Origin: Polychytrium aggregatum
Taxonomy: Eukaryota; Chytridiomycota; Chytridiomycetes; Polychytriales
Assembly (NCBI RefSeq): GCF_025602895.1
Contig: NW_026516233.1
Location: forward strand, 310,001-374,000
Reading direction: 5' to 3'
Length of the DNA stretch: 64,000 nt
The number at the start of each line of letters is the position of its first letter. Position 1 is the first letter of the stretch. The notes under the pieces are model-generated. The model saw only the letters and a program-made list of their open reading frames with translations, ran no database searches and was not told where the DNA came from. Shown in pieces: positions 1-12,206 of the stretch. The position numbers were made by a program, and so were the translations under genes.

Positions 1-102
1 TGGATCTCCTTCTCACCTCCACTGCCTCTGTCGGCTTGGGCGGGTCGGTCCTGTCGTGGAAAGACAGCGGCATTCATGTTTGTGACACCTTCCCTTTGCC
101 AG

Positions 103-1286
103 TGAAAAGTATGAGCTTCATCTAAAACGCCCGCTCAAGATCGATTTTGTGGACAGGTAGGTCGTGCAGACTCAGCTGAGCCACCAGAGTGAGACATCCT
201 CCGCATCTGCAGCGATTATGCCGACTGCCATCACTAACAGCGTGGCCTTGGACCAAATGCGCCATAGCATCAAGTACTCCGTCAAGAAAACTACCTGGCA
301 GGCTGGAGGCTTCCAAGAGCTCAAGTTCATCGCCGACAGCACCGCAAAGCAGCCCTTGATCAAGCATAGTGGCAAGACCACCGAGATTCGAGTCGCCCCT
401 GGCATGCCCAAGGACTCGCGCCCCAATGCATCTACGCTGATGCAGCGCGAGACCCGCCGTCCTCAGGCCCAGTCGAGCGCGCCGGCCAACCGTTTTGCCA
501 ATGCGGCGCAGGCTGCCAGCAAATTCACGCCGCCTGCTGCCGCTGCCGCGACTTCTTCCCTCGCTCAGAGTGGCCGCGCGGCCTCAAACAATGCTGTCCG
601 CGCAGGAGGATCGCCCCCCTCGAGCAACTCGGGATCGGCTGCAAACTTGGCAAACGCCGCGGCAGCCAAGCGCAAGCCCCCGCCCGTGCCTCCCGCCAAG
701 AAACTGCCGACCTGCCGCGCCCTCTATGTAAGCACTGCGATGCAGCCTTGATTTATCGAGTCCAGCGAGCTTCCTCTCCCCCCTTCGCCTGCCTCGGTTT
801 GGAGACTTACCCGTGCGGGCAATCTAATGCCGATATCAGGACTATGATGCCACCGAAGCGGACGAGCTTTCATTCAAGGCCGGAGACACCATCACAATCA
901 TCAACTCAGGTATGTGCCTGCGGCACAGCGCGCTTTGAGCCTGAGGACTCGGTGTATGGGCTGAAAGGGTATGGCGAGGGCTGTTGGCTTGGGGCCTTTT
1001 GTTGGCCATGCCAGCAGCTTGCAGGCGGTGCTCTGATCTCTGAAAGGCATCGAACGTCGCTTATTCGGATGTTGTATCTGCAGACGATCCTGGGTGGTGG
1101 ACTGGCAACCTGAACGGCAAGCGTGGCCTGTTCCCTATGAATGTGAGTTGCCTTCTCGTTGTTATCGCACCGCGCACAATCACATCAGAGCTCGCCTGTG
1201 AATCCCGCCGACTCACCATCGCCCTCTTGGTCTTTCGAATGAATCGTGCTGGTGCACATGTTCAGTATGTGGAGAAGCTTGCTTGA
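103..1286 (+). CDS. Class I myosin, C-terminal TH1 tail and SH3 domain (partial)
   Basis: The 3' end of an actin-based motor gene that enters from the left edge. Proposed exons are 103-156, 241-727, 840-909, 1084-1142 and 1266-1286, all in phase. The first two encode the end of a TH1 membrane-binding tail (block HSIKYSVKKTTWQAGG, then ELKFIADS). An Ala/Pro-rich linker ending KPPPVPPAKK follows, then an SH3 domain split by three introns: ALYDYDATEADELSF, PGWWTGNLNGKRGLFP and NYVEKLA before the TGA. The ALYDY, WW and FPxNYVE signatures are diagnostic of SH3. Head, neck and most of TH1 lie outside the window. In fungi, myosin-I with TH1-SH3 drives actin patch assembly and endocytosis; that role is family knowledge. 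A fungal C-terminal acidic Arp2/3-binding tail is not seen, because the stop follows the SH3 directly. The 19-bp alternative intron after 156 would give an immediate stop, so the 84-bp intron is preferred. Confidence 0.85.
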
Positions 1287-1866
1287 AGGCTGTGAGTGCC
1301 CTCGGGATTCCCGTTTCCTCCCTCTCCAAATGTCTCAGTCGCGGATATCCGCCAGCTCAACATTGGACAGGATTTGAATGCCCCATCGTCTTCCCTCTCC
1401 GTCATCCTTGTCGTTGTATTAATGGCTTGATCACTCGCGCTCCCTGTCCAGCAACTTTGATCTGCGCTGGTTCAGCCCACTTGTTGTGCTCCTTTCCTTT
1501 CCCTTCCCTCCTGCCATGTTGATAGATGGCGCTCTCGAACGCGACCAAAATACAGAGATGGGCCTCATTTCCTTCCAGTGTCGTTGTCGTCGCCAAATCA
1601 ATGGAAGGATGAGTGGAAGGATGTGTTCGACTGCACTGCCGGCCAAGTTTGTCGCACGCTTTTGGGTCAGTGCCCGTCATTTCAGACCAAGTCAAGCCCA
1701 TCCCCGCTGACCCGCGTGTGGCTGTGGAATTGGAAATGGAGGCGGCGCTCGTGAAGAGTCAGAAGATCCATTGGGACAACCATCGAGCTTTTATTTGCAC
1801 GACGGCAGGAGATGCTGGCGGATGGGAGGTGAGCGGGTGGGACTGCAGGAAGCCGGCAAGCGCGAA
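1287..1866. other. Convergent intergenic region
   Basis: This stretch lies between the 3' ends of the myosin (+) and Mrp51 (-) genes. Reading frames here are short, with no recognisable domain. Nothing further is supported. Confidence 0.5.
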
Positions 1867-2766
1867 TCAGTTGGAGGGCCTCTTGCCAAGATTGAGAATC
1901 TGGGCGGCGGTCTGAGGATCCTGGCCGATTCGGCCGGTGAGAAATTCGGCACTGCTCGAGGAGCGCATCTCCGGGGGCTTGCGGTCGTTGACTGTGATGA
2001 CGTGGCGTCCCTGGTGGTCAAAATCAACATCGACGACATAAAAGATGGCCTCGGACTTGGACTGCGACACAACCGCGACACTGGACGTCGGCAGGTAGGC
2101 GACAAAGCCAGCAATGCCGACGCTGTAGCTGTTCTGGATCGACAGGCGGTTGAGAATGCGACCCCGCACGGGGATCGGGATCATGCGTCCCTGGTGGGCT
2201 GACGAGGGATCGAGGTGGTATACCGGCGGGTGAACAGGCACGCTTTCGACCTCGGTGGTGATGTTCAAAAAGTCGACACCATCGGAGCTGCTCTTGAGGC
2301 CGGCATTGATCTGCTTCCGCCACTCGGGGGACAGTCGGCGGGCCTTCTCAACCAGATCCCGGTACTCCTTGTGGCTGATCCGGCGAAGGTTGATGCGCTG
2401 GGGCTGGGCCTCGGTCTGTTGGAAGGTGACTTTCTTGACGTTCCCGTCGTCAACCGTCACCGGCTTGACTAATGACGATGTGTATCGCAGCGAAACCGGA
2501 GGCTGCTTTGCCGGTGCCGGGAAGAGCTCCTTCCATCGGGCGATCGAGCTGACCTCGTCCGAGGCCATCGAGACGACGGCCGATTTGGTGTCGGGGTCGT
2601 CGTGCTGCTGGACCTTGATGTATTGTGCCCTCAGATCGCTCGGGAGCGCCTGCTTGAGACCCCAGTTACCGACAGCGCGCTGGGACTTTGGGGCTGTAAT
2701 CACCTGCGCAGGCTGAAGTGATGCGTATTTGGAAGTGCGAAAGAGACGAGCAAAGCTGTTTTCCAT
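1867..2766 (-). CDS. Mitochondrial small-subunit ribosomal protein Mrp51-like
   Basis: A single-exon protein of 299 aa from the ATG at 2766. The N-terminus carries ENSFARLFRTSKYASL followed by the block RAVGNWGLKQALP and later TVNDRKPPEMR near the C-terminus. The order 'SRFASL..., GDWGLKRPLP, YI.V...D' and a central 'GRILNR...VGIAGFVA' segment is typical of the fungal Mrp51 family, a 37S mitoribosome component needed for translation of some mitochondrial mRNAs in yeast. The open frame continues 104 codons upstream of the chosen start, but that extension is Arg/Ser/Pro-rich, lacks family resemblance and reads like 5' flank. The N-terminus from the chosen ATG matches the usual start of the family. 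Assignment is by eye from conserved blocks; a profile search would settle it. Confidence 0.72.
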   Translation of the reverse strand: MENSFARLFRTSKYASLQPAQVITAPKSQRAVGNWGLKQALPSDLRAQYIKVQQHDDPDTKSAVVSMASDEVSSIARWKELFPAPAKQPPVSLRYTSSLVKPVTVDDGNVKKVTFQQTEAQPQRINLRRISHKEYRDLVEKARRLSPEWRKQINAGLKSSSDGVDFLNITTEVESVPVHPPVYHLDPSSAHQGRMIPIPVRGRILNRLSIQNSYSVGIAGFVAYLPTSSVAVVSQSKSEAIFYVVDVDFDHQGRHVITVNDRKPPEMRSSSSAEFLTGRIGQDPQTAAQILNLGKRPSN

Positions 2767-3848
2767 GTTGACGGTGCAGATCCAGGTCCAGTGGTTGATC
2801 GGGTGGCTATGGCCCAGACGCGAGTTGTGGGCTTGGATCTGGAGTTCCTGGGCAAGACTGTGGATGCGAGAGCTTGTGGGCGATCTGGCAGAGACAGGCT
2901 CGGGCGCTTGGTCGCGGAGTCGACAGAGGGCTTCGAGGGACTGATGCCAAATGCCTGGCCGCTGCTGTTTCCGGATGCACGATCTGGATCGTGCCGGTGC
3001 TGGGAAGCAGAGCCGATAACTCGACGGCTTTTGCGTTTGGCTTTTTTTGCACCCATGAACACGTGTGCCGCTGCGCATTGAATCCGGGGCGGATCGGAGT
3101 GGTCACGTGGATGCTGCTGCGCATTCGACCGGCCCTTTCTGGTTGTCATGTCGAGTCCACCCGAGTGCCGAAGATGTCGCAAGTATTGAGGATGGCCGAG
3201 CAATCCAAATCACTCAATAGGTCCAATGTGCTATATATATTAAATGTACAAACGTCTTTGGAGGCTGCATTCTGCACGCACATGCGACCGGCTTGTCGAA
3301 TCGACCGGCTCAGAACCATGCCTCGCAACACAAATCCGATCGCTCGTAGGAAACAATGGCCATTGCACGGCTGAGAGCTCGCACCATACCGATCCCAGTG
3401 ACAAATCACAATCTTGGCAGGACGGCTTTGTACTGTAGTCAAAGCACAGCGTCCGTTCGTATCGGGGCTCTCTCGCTCGCTCTGGGCCGTAACTCCGGGT
3501 CGTGGTGGTGTGTCGTGGGTCTTGCCAGTGACAGGCTGATCAGATCCACCAGTCAGGGAAATCACGAACGATCGTGCGCTCCAACCTGTAGCGGGATCAT
3601 GTGTATATTCAGAGCCCACGGGAGGTGACTGGCGGTCGTCCGTCCAAGGCTTCATTTCGCTTTGCGGGTGGGCTGATGCTTGCCGTCCTCCCCGAAAAGG
3701 CGGGTGCCTGGTTTCCTCGGCTCCTGCCCACATTGCCTTCATCTCGCTGCGTCGTTACCCGCGGCCTGCCCCTACTGCTCTGCTGCCCTGCCCTGCCCAG
3801 ACCAAGCGGGCTTGAGCTGTTTTGGAGTGCTAGGATTATAACCAACCT
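2767..3848. other. Divergent intergenic/promoter region between Mrp51 and the HDAC gene
   Basis: About 1.1 kb between the divergent starts of the Mrp51-like gene (-) and the histone deacetylase gene (+). A TATA-like AT-rich run (CTATATATATTAAATG) lies near 3230. Open frames across the region lack domain signatures. No RNA gene was recognised. Confidence 0.4.
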
Positions 3849-6800
3849 ATGGCATCAGAATATGGCCCCGAATCCTCCCCCTGGAGACCCTCCGAGTCGC
3901 TTGCCCACTCAGGATCGATGCCCCAACAGCAGCAGCTGTCGGCCCCTGCCGTCCACTCAGAGTCACTGCCATCGCCAGCCACCTCTTCTCCAAGCGCTAT
4001 GCCGCATCCGCAAGCTGCACCCACAGGGATCTTTTACGACCCCCGATCCGGATTTCACTCGCCTCTGAGTCGATCGCAGTACAATCCGGAGTTGCCCCAG
4101 CGGGTGACCGTGGCCTTCCAGAAGCTTGTCGAGCTCGGGCTTCACAATCGACTGGTCATAATATTTGACAAAATCTGCTTTTCTCTCGATGAAGCCCTTG
4201 GTATCGTTCACGCCTCGCAATACATCAAAGAAATCGATAATACTGCCGGTATGGTTGCTGGGCTCTGTGATTGCGGCCAGCTGGAGCCACCTGGATGGAG
4301 TGCCATTATTCGGCCATCGGCTCGCCTGCGAAATGGCCTCGACCACGCCTCCAAATTGCTTCGTGACCCGGCCCATCTTGCTTCCTGTTACTCTTGGTTG
4401 CAGAGTCGAATGAGTCCGATCTTCGCGAACAAAGCGAGAAGTACATCGACGTTTATTTCAACCGATCGACAGCATTCCTCAGCCGTTTGGCTTGTACCGG
4501 GGCGATTGCCGTATGCGAGGCCGTCTGGAATGGCCAAGTCAGCAACGCCATCGCACTCATCAGGTCAGTTCCACACGCTGATAACCGCAACCCCGATGCT
4601 GGAGCCGATGCTGGAGCCGATACTGGAGCCGATTCGATGGCTGGATTGACATGAACATCAAGAACGAGTGCGCACACTACCTGGATTCCAAAGATGCAGC
4701 CATCAGCACCGCGGCGATGCAAGCCCAAAGATATCTCACGATTGAGGGCGGCAAGCTACTGTGGAAACAGATTTTGGATCGAAGCTCGATCGAAGCTGCC
4801 ACTGCGACGAAATAGAATGCATGCACAAGGCAGATGCTGCCACAACAATCGAGCGTCAGACTGGATTCTGCAGCATCGATATCGCTCTCACAGTGTCGCT
4901 TTGCTTCATCAGACCTCCGGGACATCATGCTGAGCGTGACGAGGTAAGTCCTCTCAGGCAAGTGAGCCAATACGATGCAAAGATCTGATTCGACGATACC
5001 TCTCCCCGCGGTTGAAAATGGCTTCCCCAACTTGTCGATGCATATGGATGGCCATGATTCGTTGGGATCCTCGGATACGACTTTCAAACTACCCGGCAGG
5101 CCATGTGAGTTCGGTGCGCCGCACCCTTATGGTTGACAACGGGGTTGAGGCCCGCAAATCGATCCAATATTCTATCAACTCTGTGAAGCGACGCTGGCGA
5201 GGGCCTATAGCTCTTGGTCTCTGTCAGCCGCCATTTCAACTCACCGATGTATCGTGTTTGCCATTACTCCGACTCGCGCAATTTCCATTCATCAGGGGAT
5301 TTTGTGTATACAACAACGTTGCTGTTGCTGCAAGATATATGCAGCGCAATTACTCTGTCGGTCGCATCATGATATTGGATTGGGATATTCATCATGGTAC
5401 GGGATCAGGATGCATCAATCAGGATTCCCTCGATGTTGCTACAGAGGCTGAAACCAGTCCATTTTGGATGAACATCTCGCTGATGACGATTTCTCACTAT
5501 TTTGTGCCCATTCTCGTGGTGTCTTTGATCAGGGAACGGCATCCAAAATGAATTTTATGACGATCCGACGGTGCTCTACATTTCCCTGCACCGCTACGAA
5601 GATGCGACTTTCTTCCCAGGGTCGACTGATGCTAATTACGATCGAGTCGGTGGCCCAACGGCAAAGGGAAGGTAGGCGGCTCGGCAAGATACCCGTATGC
5701 TGTGGCTTCGCGACTCATTTGCTATCACGAGCGAACGGATATTGCTTGCACAACGAACTCGCTTCAAAACGAGCTCGAAACACAACCCGCCCCGATCCTT
5801 GATCTTCATGAAGCACGCCGTTTTCACAGAAACGTGAACATCCCCTGGTCCCGGAGTGGCATGGGCGACAGGGACTACCTCTACGCCTTTGAAACATTAA
5901 TCATGCCGATCGCGCGGGAGTTTGGGCCAGACCTGGTCTTAGGTACTGCCTGCCATCCTCGCATCATCAAGATGTGTCTGGGCGCACTCTGTCAAAGGCT
6001 GACCATATTCTTCCTTGCGATCGAACAACGCTTCTTTCTTGAATCCAGTTTCTGCTGGCTTTGATTCGGCCGAAGGCGACGAGCTTGGTGAATGCCATGT
6101 GACTCCACAAGGCTTCTCACAGATGACCTCCCTGCTCATGGGCCTGGCTCAAGGCAAAGTGGTGCTTGCACTCGAGGTATTTGGTCGCCTGTGTCCAACA
6201 TAGCAATTCACCGCCTCCATGTCTCAGCGGCAAGACAAGCGCGACTTATTCTGGGTGGCGGGATCGAACGAAACGCAGGGCGGATACAACTTTGAGTCCG
6301 TGGCCAATTCCTTGGCTGCTTGTGCCAGGACGCTGCTGGGTGAGCCGACAACTATCCAAGCGTACACCGTATCGAATGACGCTAGGCTCAGCGTCCACCA
6401 GGCGCTATTTGAACAGGCCCCATTCTGGACGTGCCTCAAACATTCCAACATCAAGCCCCCGCCCACACCAGGCACGTCATATGGACTAGAGACGATCGCC
6501 ACCCTCGTGTTTGCCGCTGAATCTGCATGGCCCGGCGACACATGCTTATCAAGTCCTTTGTTCTCATCGTTCTTTCCGCAATCTCCAGCAAAGCCAAAGG
6601 CGGCCAAGGAGTCAAGCTCAAATAAGATATCCGTGTCGAGGCCCATGATAGGTCGGTACTCTGGTTTATCTCCATCAGTTGATCAAGTGCCATTTGCTGG
6701 TTCTGTGTGGCATTGACGCAGTCTCGTTCCATGCTATAGACATTCTGTGGGGGAACTACTCCGACTCCTTGAGAAAACGAGGCTTCATACCCGTCCGGCT

Positions 6801-8551
6801 GCATGAGGAATGGCAAGGCCGCAAGTACCAAGGCTGCATCCACCACACGTAAGATGACTGGGTCTGGATATTCACGGAGCTACGCTTCCGAAGGATGCAA
6901 CTGATGCCTCCATGTCCACAAATATCGCCTTGATGGAAGAGCAGTAAGAACCTGCTTTCATACGAAGGAACATTGGTTCTATTCTTGCATGACAGGTATA
7001 TGATCGTGGTGCAAATTGTGAAGCAGCGCTGTTTTATCGATCAGGAACCAACTGACCATTGTTTATCCAAACTAGATCTTTTATGCTGGGGTATGTTCCC
7101 AAAGCTGACATCGGCAGATTCATCGGCGGATTGTTGACTGAGCGAACGAGTCTTGGTTGGAGGCGCCACTGGACTTGCCACCTTTCCCCTCGACTCACGC
7201 GTGCCTACCGATCCATCGACCTATCAGCCTGGACAGTACCGATGATCCTCTTGTCGAGCCAGAACACACCCACGTGGTATGTTGGTTGTCGGCTCCGCAC
7301 ACGCCGGATCGGATGTGTGCGATCCTTTATCTCCAGCGGCTCTTTGTGCAAAGCCATCGTATTTAGAGTGAGATGCCGACACGGCGGCATTGATATCGCG
7401 CTCTCCACCGCGTCCTGACCTACCCCACTGTTGCACAGATGGATTCTGCGCTCCCATTTATCGACGCCTTCCTGGATGCCAAATACACTATTATCGACCT
7501 GGGCTTCTACGTTGATGGAAAGCCGGTAAGCCACAGCGGCATCACTATGCTTCTATGTGCATCCTCGATATTTTCTCACATCTCCGATCGTCACCTACGT
7601 TACAGTTCACCGGACAAATGAATGCCGCCACTGGGGCTGTAGAATGTATATGGGACCGGTTTGTGAAGTAAGCTATACTGCTTTGCTACTCCTCGGGATT
7701 GCCTCATTTAAGGCGGCCTGGCCCCTGCACCTCTGCAGTCGTGTGTGATCGAGCTAACGAGATTAATTGGTGGGTGTTTTATTGCCAGACCATCTCCAGC
7801 CAGCCGTGTTCTGATTTTGGCTGTTGGAGCCCTGGCAAAGAGCATCGCCATTCTCGCACAAAATCGAGGTTTGTGTGCATGTGCCCTCTCAAGTTCAGAT
7901 CGAGTAGTGCCAGTGGGGTGGCCGCGAACTATCTATTTGAGTTCATGCGTCGGTGGGCGTTCCGTTGCTGCGTCGATCACAGCAATGCTCGGTCCTTTCA
8001 TTTGGGACATGTAAAGAACAGCAGACAAGCTGACGCTGTTGATCCGCATGCATTTGAACAGTGTCAGACTTTGAGTCTCTGGTGTGCGGCATGGTTCTGG
8101 TCCACCGTAACGATTCAGGAAATCTGGCACCCGTGCCGCTTTCAAGCACACTGCAACAGGTAAGAAGTAATTGTCTGACACACACCATCCGGCGGCTGCT
8201 TTCAATCGGCAAAGATGCCATGTCTTTGGTACCTCGTCCGAAATCTCATGGGATCTGGATTTGCAGGTAACTCGAGTATTCGCCCCATCAACACTCCCAA
8301 GGGGCCATCTCCTTGCTCCAAATACCTATTCCTTTGGTATGTGCGATCGGATTGACACAGCTTGCCGCAGCTGCGCCACTGATTGCACAATCCCGTTGCT
8401 GCGCCTTTGTCTACTCACACACTGCCGCCCCCCCCTCGCTAACGAAACGATAGGCTTAGCATCCTACCACTCTTATCGTACGCTGGAGAGCATCCAGCAA
8501 TCCAGCTTTTCGTTTTTTTCAAAGTGTATGGAGAGACTATATGACCCATGA
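3849..8551 (+). CDS. Class II (Hda1-type) histone deacetylase with C-terminal Arb2-like region
   Basis: A multi-exon zinc-dependent lysine deacetylase of chromatin. Well-supported exons are 3849-4248, 4404-4563, 4913-4943, 5100-5104 (microexon), 5296-5396, 5533-5671, 5830-5942, 6049-6176 and one beginning at 6279. Joined in phase they give [70 protein letters not shown] and [12 protein letters not shown]. These are the class II HDAC zinc and charge-relay blocks: the HH pair, Asp and His of DWDIHHG, Asp of GFD, and the GGYN loop. Downstream blocks such as [19 protein letters not shown] (about 7800-7870) and the last proposed exon ending at 8551 fit the Arb2-like domain found at the C-terminus of yeast Hda1. 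Exon borders between about 6450 and 8551 are not resolved. The start ATG at 3849 gives a Ser/Pro-rich, probably disordered N-terminus. The catalytic core looks intact. Confidence 0.85.
5100..5104 (+). other. 5-nt microexon of the histone deacetylase gene
   Basis: The five bases GCCAT are flanked by a strong acceptor (CCCGGCAG) and a strong donor (GTGAGT). The preceding exon ends after GAG in phase 0 at 4943. The next begins at 5296 with a base that must complete a codon. Direct joining puts the conserved block [12 protein letters not shown] out of frame. Inserting GCCAT gives Glu-Ala-Met-Gly-Phe-Cys, exactly the family consensus (PPGHHA.xDEAMGFC). Confidence 0.8.
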
Positions 8552-9360
8552 TCCGACCCAAATCCCCTGCCCTCAGTATGCCTCTACCGCTTTCCAAAGC
8601 AGGCGAAGGAAAAGAAGACGAAAAAACAAATGGCACGCCCTGAAATGCTTGGTCTAGGACCGCTATTCGTTCTAACTTTGCGTTTACTTTTCGAGCAACG
8701 TGAAGCAGTCGGTCTTCCATTGACTCGGAGCAAACGGTGCACCACTGGTCGTATGAAGTGAATCGCGGGGGGGGGGATGATCGGTGTGCATACTGTAGCC
8801 ATGCCTTTGGCAGCGCTGGCCCGATGACGGGCTCCACCGGCTCCAAATCGACCACCCATCGCATCTCAGAGCCGGGACACGCACTGATGGTGCTATTCGC
8901 GGCCCTACGAGTAGTGTGGCTTGGATCCCCAGTTGCGAAATACATCTCGCCCCTATTGAACCAGTTCATCAAGCGCCTCCCCGCCTCCAACTCCACTGCG
9001 GTTCGAAGCAAGCGAACCATGAGCCAAGATTATCAAAGTGCAATGTCGGACGATCACAGGAATCATATTACAATATCATACCATGTCGATACATTAGAGA
9101 CCATAGCCTCAAACCGAGCAGCATAGATAACACCGATAAAGGAGAAGGCAAGAGGAGGCGCACCACGTTTAAAAGCGCCAAAGCTCTGCCAAGGAAGCCG
9201 AGTCGCAACGGTTACTGCATCAGCAGCGATCGTGAACACTGGAAAGCGGGCCATGGGGTCACGAGAGGGGCAGGGAATGAGGGAAGGGTGGGAAGGTGAG
9301 ATGCCTTTCTGGATATAACACGCCAAGGCAACCTGTTGAGGAGCATTATCGTGGCAGTGC
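8552..9360. other. Convergent intergenic region
   Basis: The region lies between the 3' ends of the HDAC (+) and fungalysin (-) genes. A 193-codon minus-strand frame (8439-9020) crosses it, but it overlaps the last HDAC exon, matches no family known to me and is not called. A ten-base G run sits near 8767. Confidence 0.4.
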
Positions 9361-12206
9361 TTAGTTGCCGCAAACAAAGACGTTGGGCAAGCATTTGCTG
9401 CCGTTGGCGCAAGTTCCGATAGAAACCCAGTTTCCGACACAGACGAGAATATCGTTGTCAGCACCGCAGGAATAGCCGCCAAAGGTGCTGCAAGGAGATC
9501 CGGCCTTGGGGTAGCCAGGAGTGGGAGAGGGCTTTGAGGTGGTGGTGGTGGTGGTTTTGGGAGGAACGGTGGTGGTGGTTTTGGGAGGAACACTGGTGGT
9601 GGTCGTGATTCTGAGCGTGGTGGTGGTCGTGGTAGGAACAACCGAAGTGGAAGAGGCGGCGGTGGTGGTGGCACTGGTGGTCGTAGCTCTGGGCGTAGTG
9701 GTGGTAGGGGCGACAGTAGTTGTGCTGGAGGACCTTGGACCAGCACAAGCAGGAGGGAGGTCCTTGGCATCGACATACGATCCTGCCTTGGCGCTGTAGC
9801 CGAGGCCGCGCTTGGCAAAGCCAGTCCAGATCTCACACAGATTGGCGCCGTTGTTGTTCTGCTGGTCGGCCTGGATGATGGCGTTGCGGGCACTCACAAA
9901 GTCGGGGTTGCAAGGCTGCAGCTTGAGGCCGTCGATGACCAGCTGGAGAGCAATGTTGTTGCCCTTGCCGCTCTTGGAGTTCTGGATGTCGGGCTCGAAG
10001 CCGTACTTTTCGATGAGGTTCCAGGCCACCTCCATCAGCATCTGCGTCCAGATCTCGCCAACGTTGTGGACCTCGGACGACTTTGCGACGGTGGCATAGG
10101 TCTCGGGGTTGAGGGTCATGTCGGAGGTGTACGGGTAGTGGCGGATGCCCTTGGGGTTGCCGACGGTGTAAGGAGCAGCGTAGATCGGGGTGTTTCGGTT
10201 GTAGGTGGGCTTGAGCTCAAAGATGTTGGCAAAGAAGTCACTCCAGCCTTCGCCGAGACCGCCGGCGGTGGTGGTGCTGAGACAGTTGGCCTGGGCCGAG
10301 CCACCAGTGAGACGGTTCGAGACGCCGTGGCCAAACTCGTGGGTGATGATCATGTTGTCCATGGTGCCGTCGCGGTTGGGGGTGGTGGCGGTGAAGATGT
10401 ACATGCGCATGCGGCCGTTCTGTCCATCGGGGGGAGTGGCAAAGTTGGCTGCAATGTGCGATGTGGTTGATGTGGTTGATGTGCGATGTGGTTAGTGTGG
10501 TTGATGTGGTAGGTGTGGTTGATGTGGTTGATGTGGTTGGTGTGGTTGATGGCGGACATGGGGCGACGGCATGGTGGATAACATCAGTTCCAGCATCGTG
10601 TGTGTGCCGCCCGTCGACCCACTGCTCATCCCAGCCCACCGCCCACTGCACCACCTCAATGACTCCTGCAGTCCACCACTTGCCCACAGCTTCACTTGTC
10701 CCGCCACATGTCAGGCCGACAGACCACGGCCGCCTTGGCTGTGGGCTCGTACCTACCGTTGTTGGTGCCGCTGCCATCCTGGGCATTGGCAATCACATAG
10801 TCGCCGCCCTGGCCGCCTTTGCCAAAGTTGTTGGTCTGGAAGTTGCCGCTGGCCTCGTTGAAGCCGTATCGGTAAAAGATATCGTGGGCCATGTTGTTCA
10901 TGTAGAACAGCTGCGTGATGGCGGCGTTGACGTTGCTCTTGGGGTCCTGGGTGGTGTCGTACTTGAAGTTGAAGTTGTAGTCGCTGCCGACGGTGGGGCG
11001 GGTGCCCTGGGCCTCGTCTTGGCCCTTGGGATAGTTCTTCCAGTTCTCCTGGGCATGGACGTTGTTGCCCTTGGTGGTGGGGTTGGCACCGCTGCCGTCG
11101 TCGTGCCAGCCGAGAGGCGAGATGTCCTGGTCGGCGGGGTTGGCGACCGGCGTCTGGGGGGTTTGCGAGATGTCGCCGTAGTTGAAGGGGATAACGTTGT
11201 AGGTAGTGCTGGGCCCGGCCTGGCTAAACTTGTTGACCCAGTTGGCGACGGCAACGACCTCGCCGGTCTGGCTGTCGACAAAGGCATCGAACCAGTCGTC
11301 GCCGCCCTTGGTATAGACGTTGATGTTCCAGACCTGCGAGACACCCGAGGGGCCCTGGTAGTACTGCAGCGAGGCCGTGATGGGGAGCTGGGCAAAGTCC
11401 TGGGCGCCGTCGATGACCGAGGTTGTGTTGTCCTTGACGGTCTCCTTGAGCTTGCTGGCGGTGAACTTGATCTTGGCCTTGGTCAGGAAGTTGGTCAGGG
11501 CCTTCTTGGCCGAGATTTTGGCGGCACGAGGCTCGAGGCCGCGCTTGGTGAGCGAGCTGTCGACCTTGGCAAAGGTCGAGCCGATCGAGAGCAGGTTGCC
11601 GTTGCTGTCGAGGTTGATGTTGGCGACGGCGTTGGCGATGGGCTGCCCGCCGATCAGCTGCTGGACGTGCAGGTGGTAGATGCCGTTGTGGTCATCCTGG
11701 AAGCTGAGGCCAGAAGGCACAGGCGAGCGAGCGGGCAATCGAGAGCGAGCGGGCAATCGAGAGTGAGAAACGAGTCCGAGGGAGGCAAAGACCCAGCGGA
11801 CCACACCAGGCCCAGGTGCCAACGAGCATGTCGGATCGAGAGCGACAGGAGCCGATATGCACAGGACATGGTGCGAGGCACCAGCACGGCGGCAGACCCC
11901 GGTGCAGACGACATTGCCCGTGGCCCAGCTCCGCACTCTGACCGACGGCAGTACTCACGAGGTGGTGATGGCAAACTGGCTCTGGCTGACGCCGAGCTTC
12001 TTGGTCAGGATATCCACGGCCGTGGACTGCAGCGCTCCCAGGTCCAGCGGCTGGTCGACCAGGTTGCTGACAACGTCGCTGACCTCGAACGACGGCGAGG
12101 GCCAGTACGAGTCTGGGAGACTGCCCAGGGCCTTGGCGGCGGCCGAGCTCAGAAGGCCAGCCAGGGCAACGCCCTGGAGCAGGTTGCGGCGGCGGATCAG
12201 CACCAT
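9361..12206 (-). CDS. Secreted fungalysin (M36 metallopeptidase) with Thr-rich stalk and chitin-binding-like tail
   Basis: Three exons, 12206-11959, 11703-10757 and 10448-9361, join in phase to 760 aa. Residues 1-25 are a signal peptide (RRR then LLQGVALAGLLSSAAAKA). A propeptide with an FTP-type block (HNGIYHLHVQQLIGGQ) follows, then the M36 catalytic domain with zinc motif HEFGHGVSNRLTGG (His near 435 and 439, Glu 436) and the third-ligand block GLGEGWSDFF (Glu near 465). Residues about 639-708 are almost pure Thr with Pro and Ser, a likely O-glycosylated stalk. The last 52 residues hold six Cys around CVGNWVSIGTC, resembling CBM19-type chitin-binding modules. M36 enzymes are secreted endopeptidases made as zymogens; chytrids often expand the family. 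Both introns contain tandem repeats. All catalytic residues are present, so the enzyme looks functional. The C-terminal module assignment is by cysteine pattern only. Confidence 0.92.
10449..10756 (-). repeat. Fungalysin intron 2 with GTGGTTGAT-type minisatellite
   Basis: The intron has donor GTAGGT (minus strand) and acceptor ending TTGCAG. Plus-strand 10463-10556 is an imperfect array of 6-9 bp units related to GTGGTTGAT, lying on the acceptor side of the intron. Confidence 0.8.

Noticed and set aside
8439-9020. 193-codon minus-strand frame between HDAC and fungalysin
   Set aside because: It overlaps the proposed last HDAC exon, has no recognisable domain and no supporting splice or promoter signal. 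Kept out pending transcript data.
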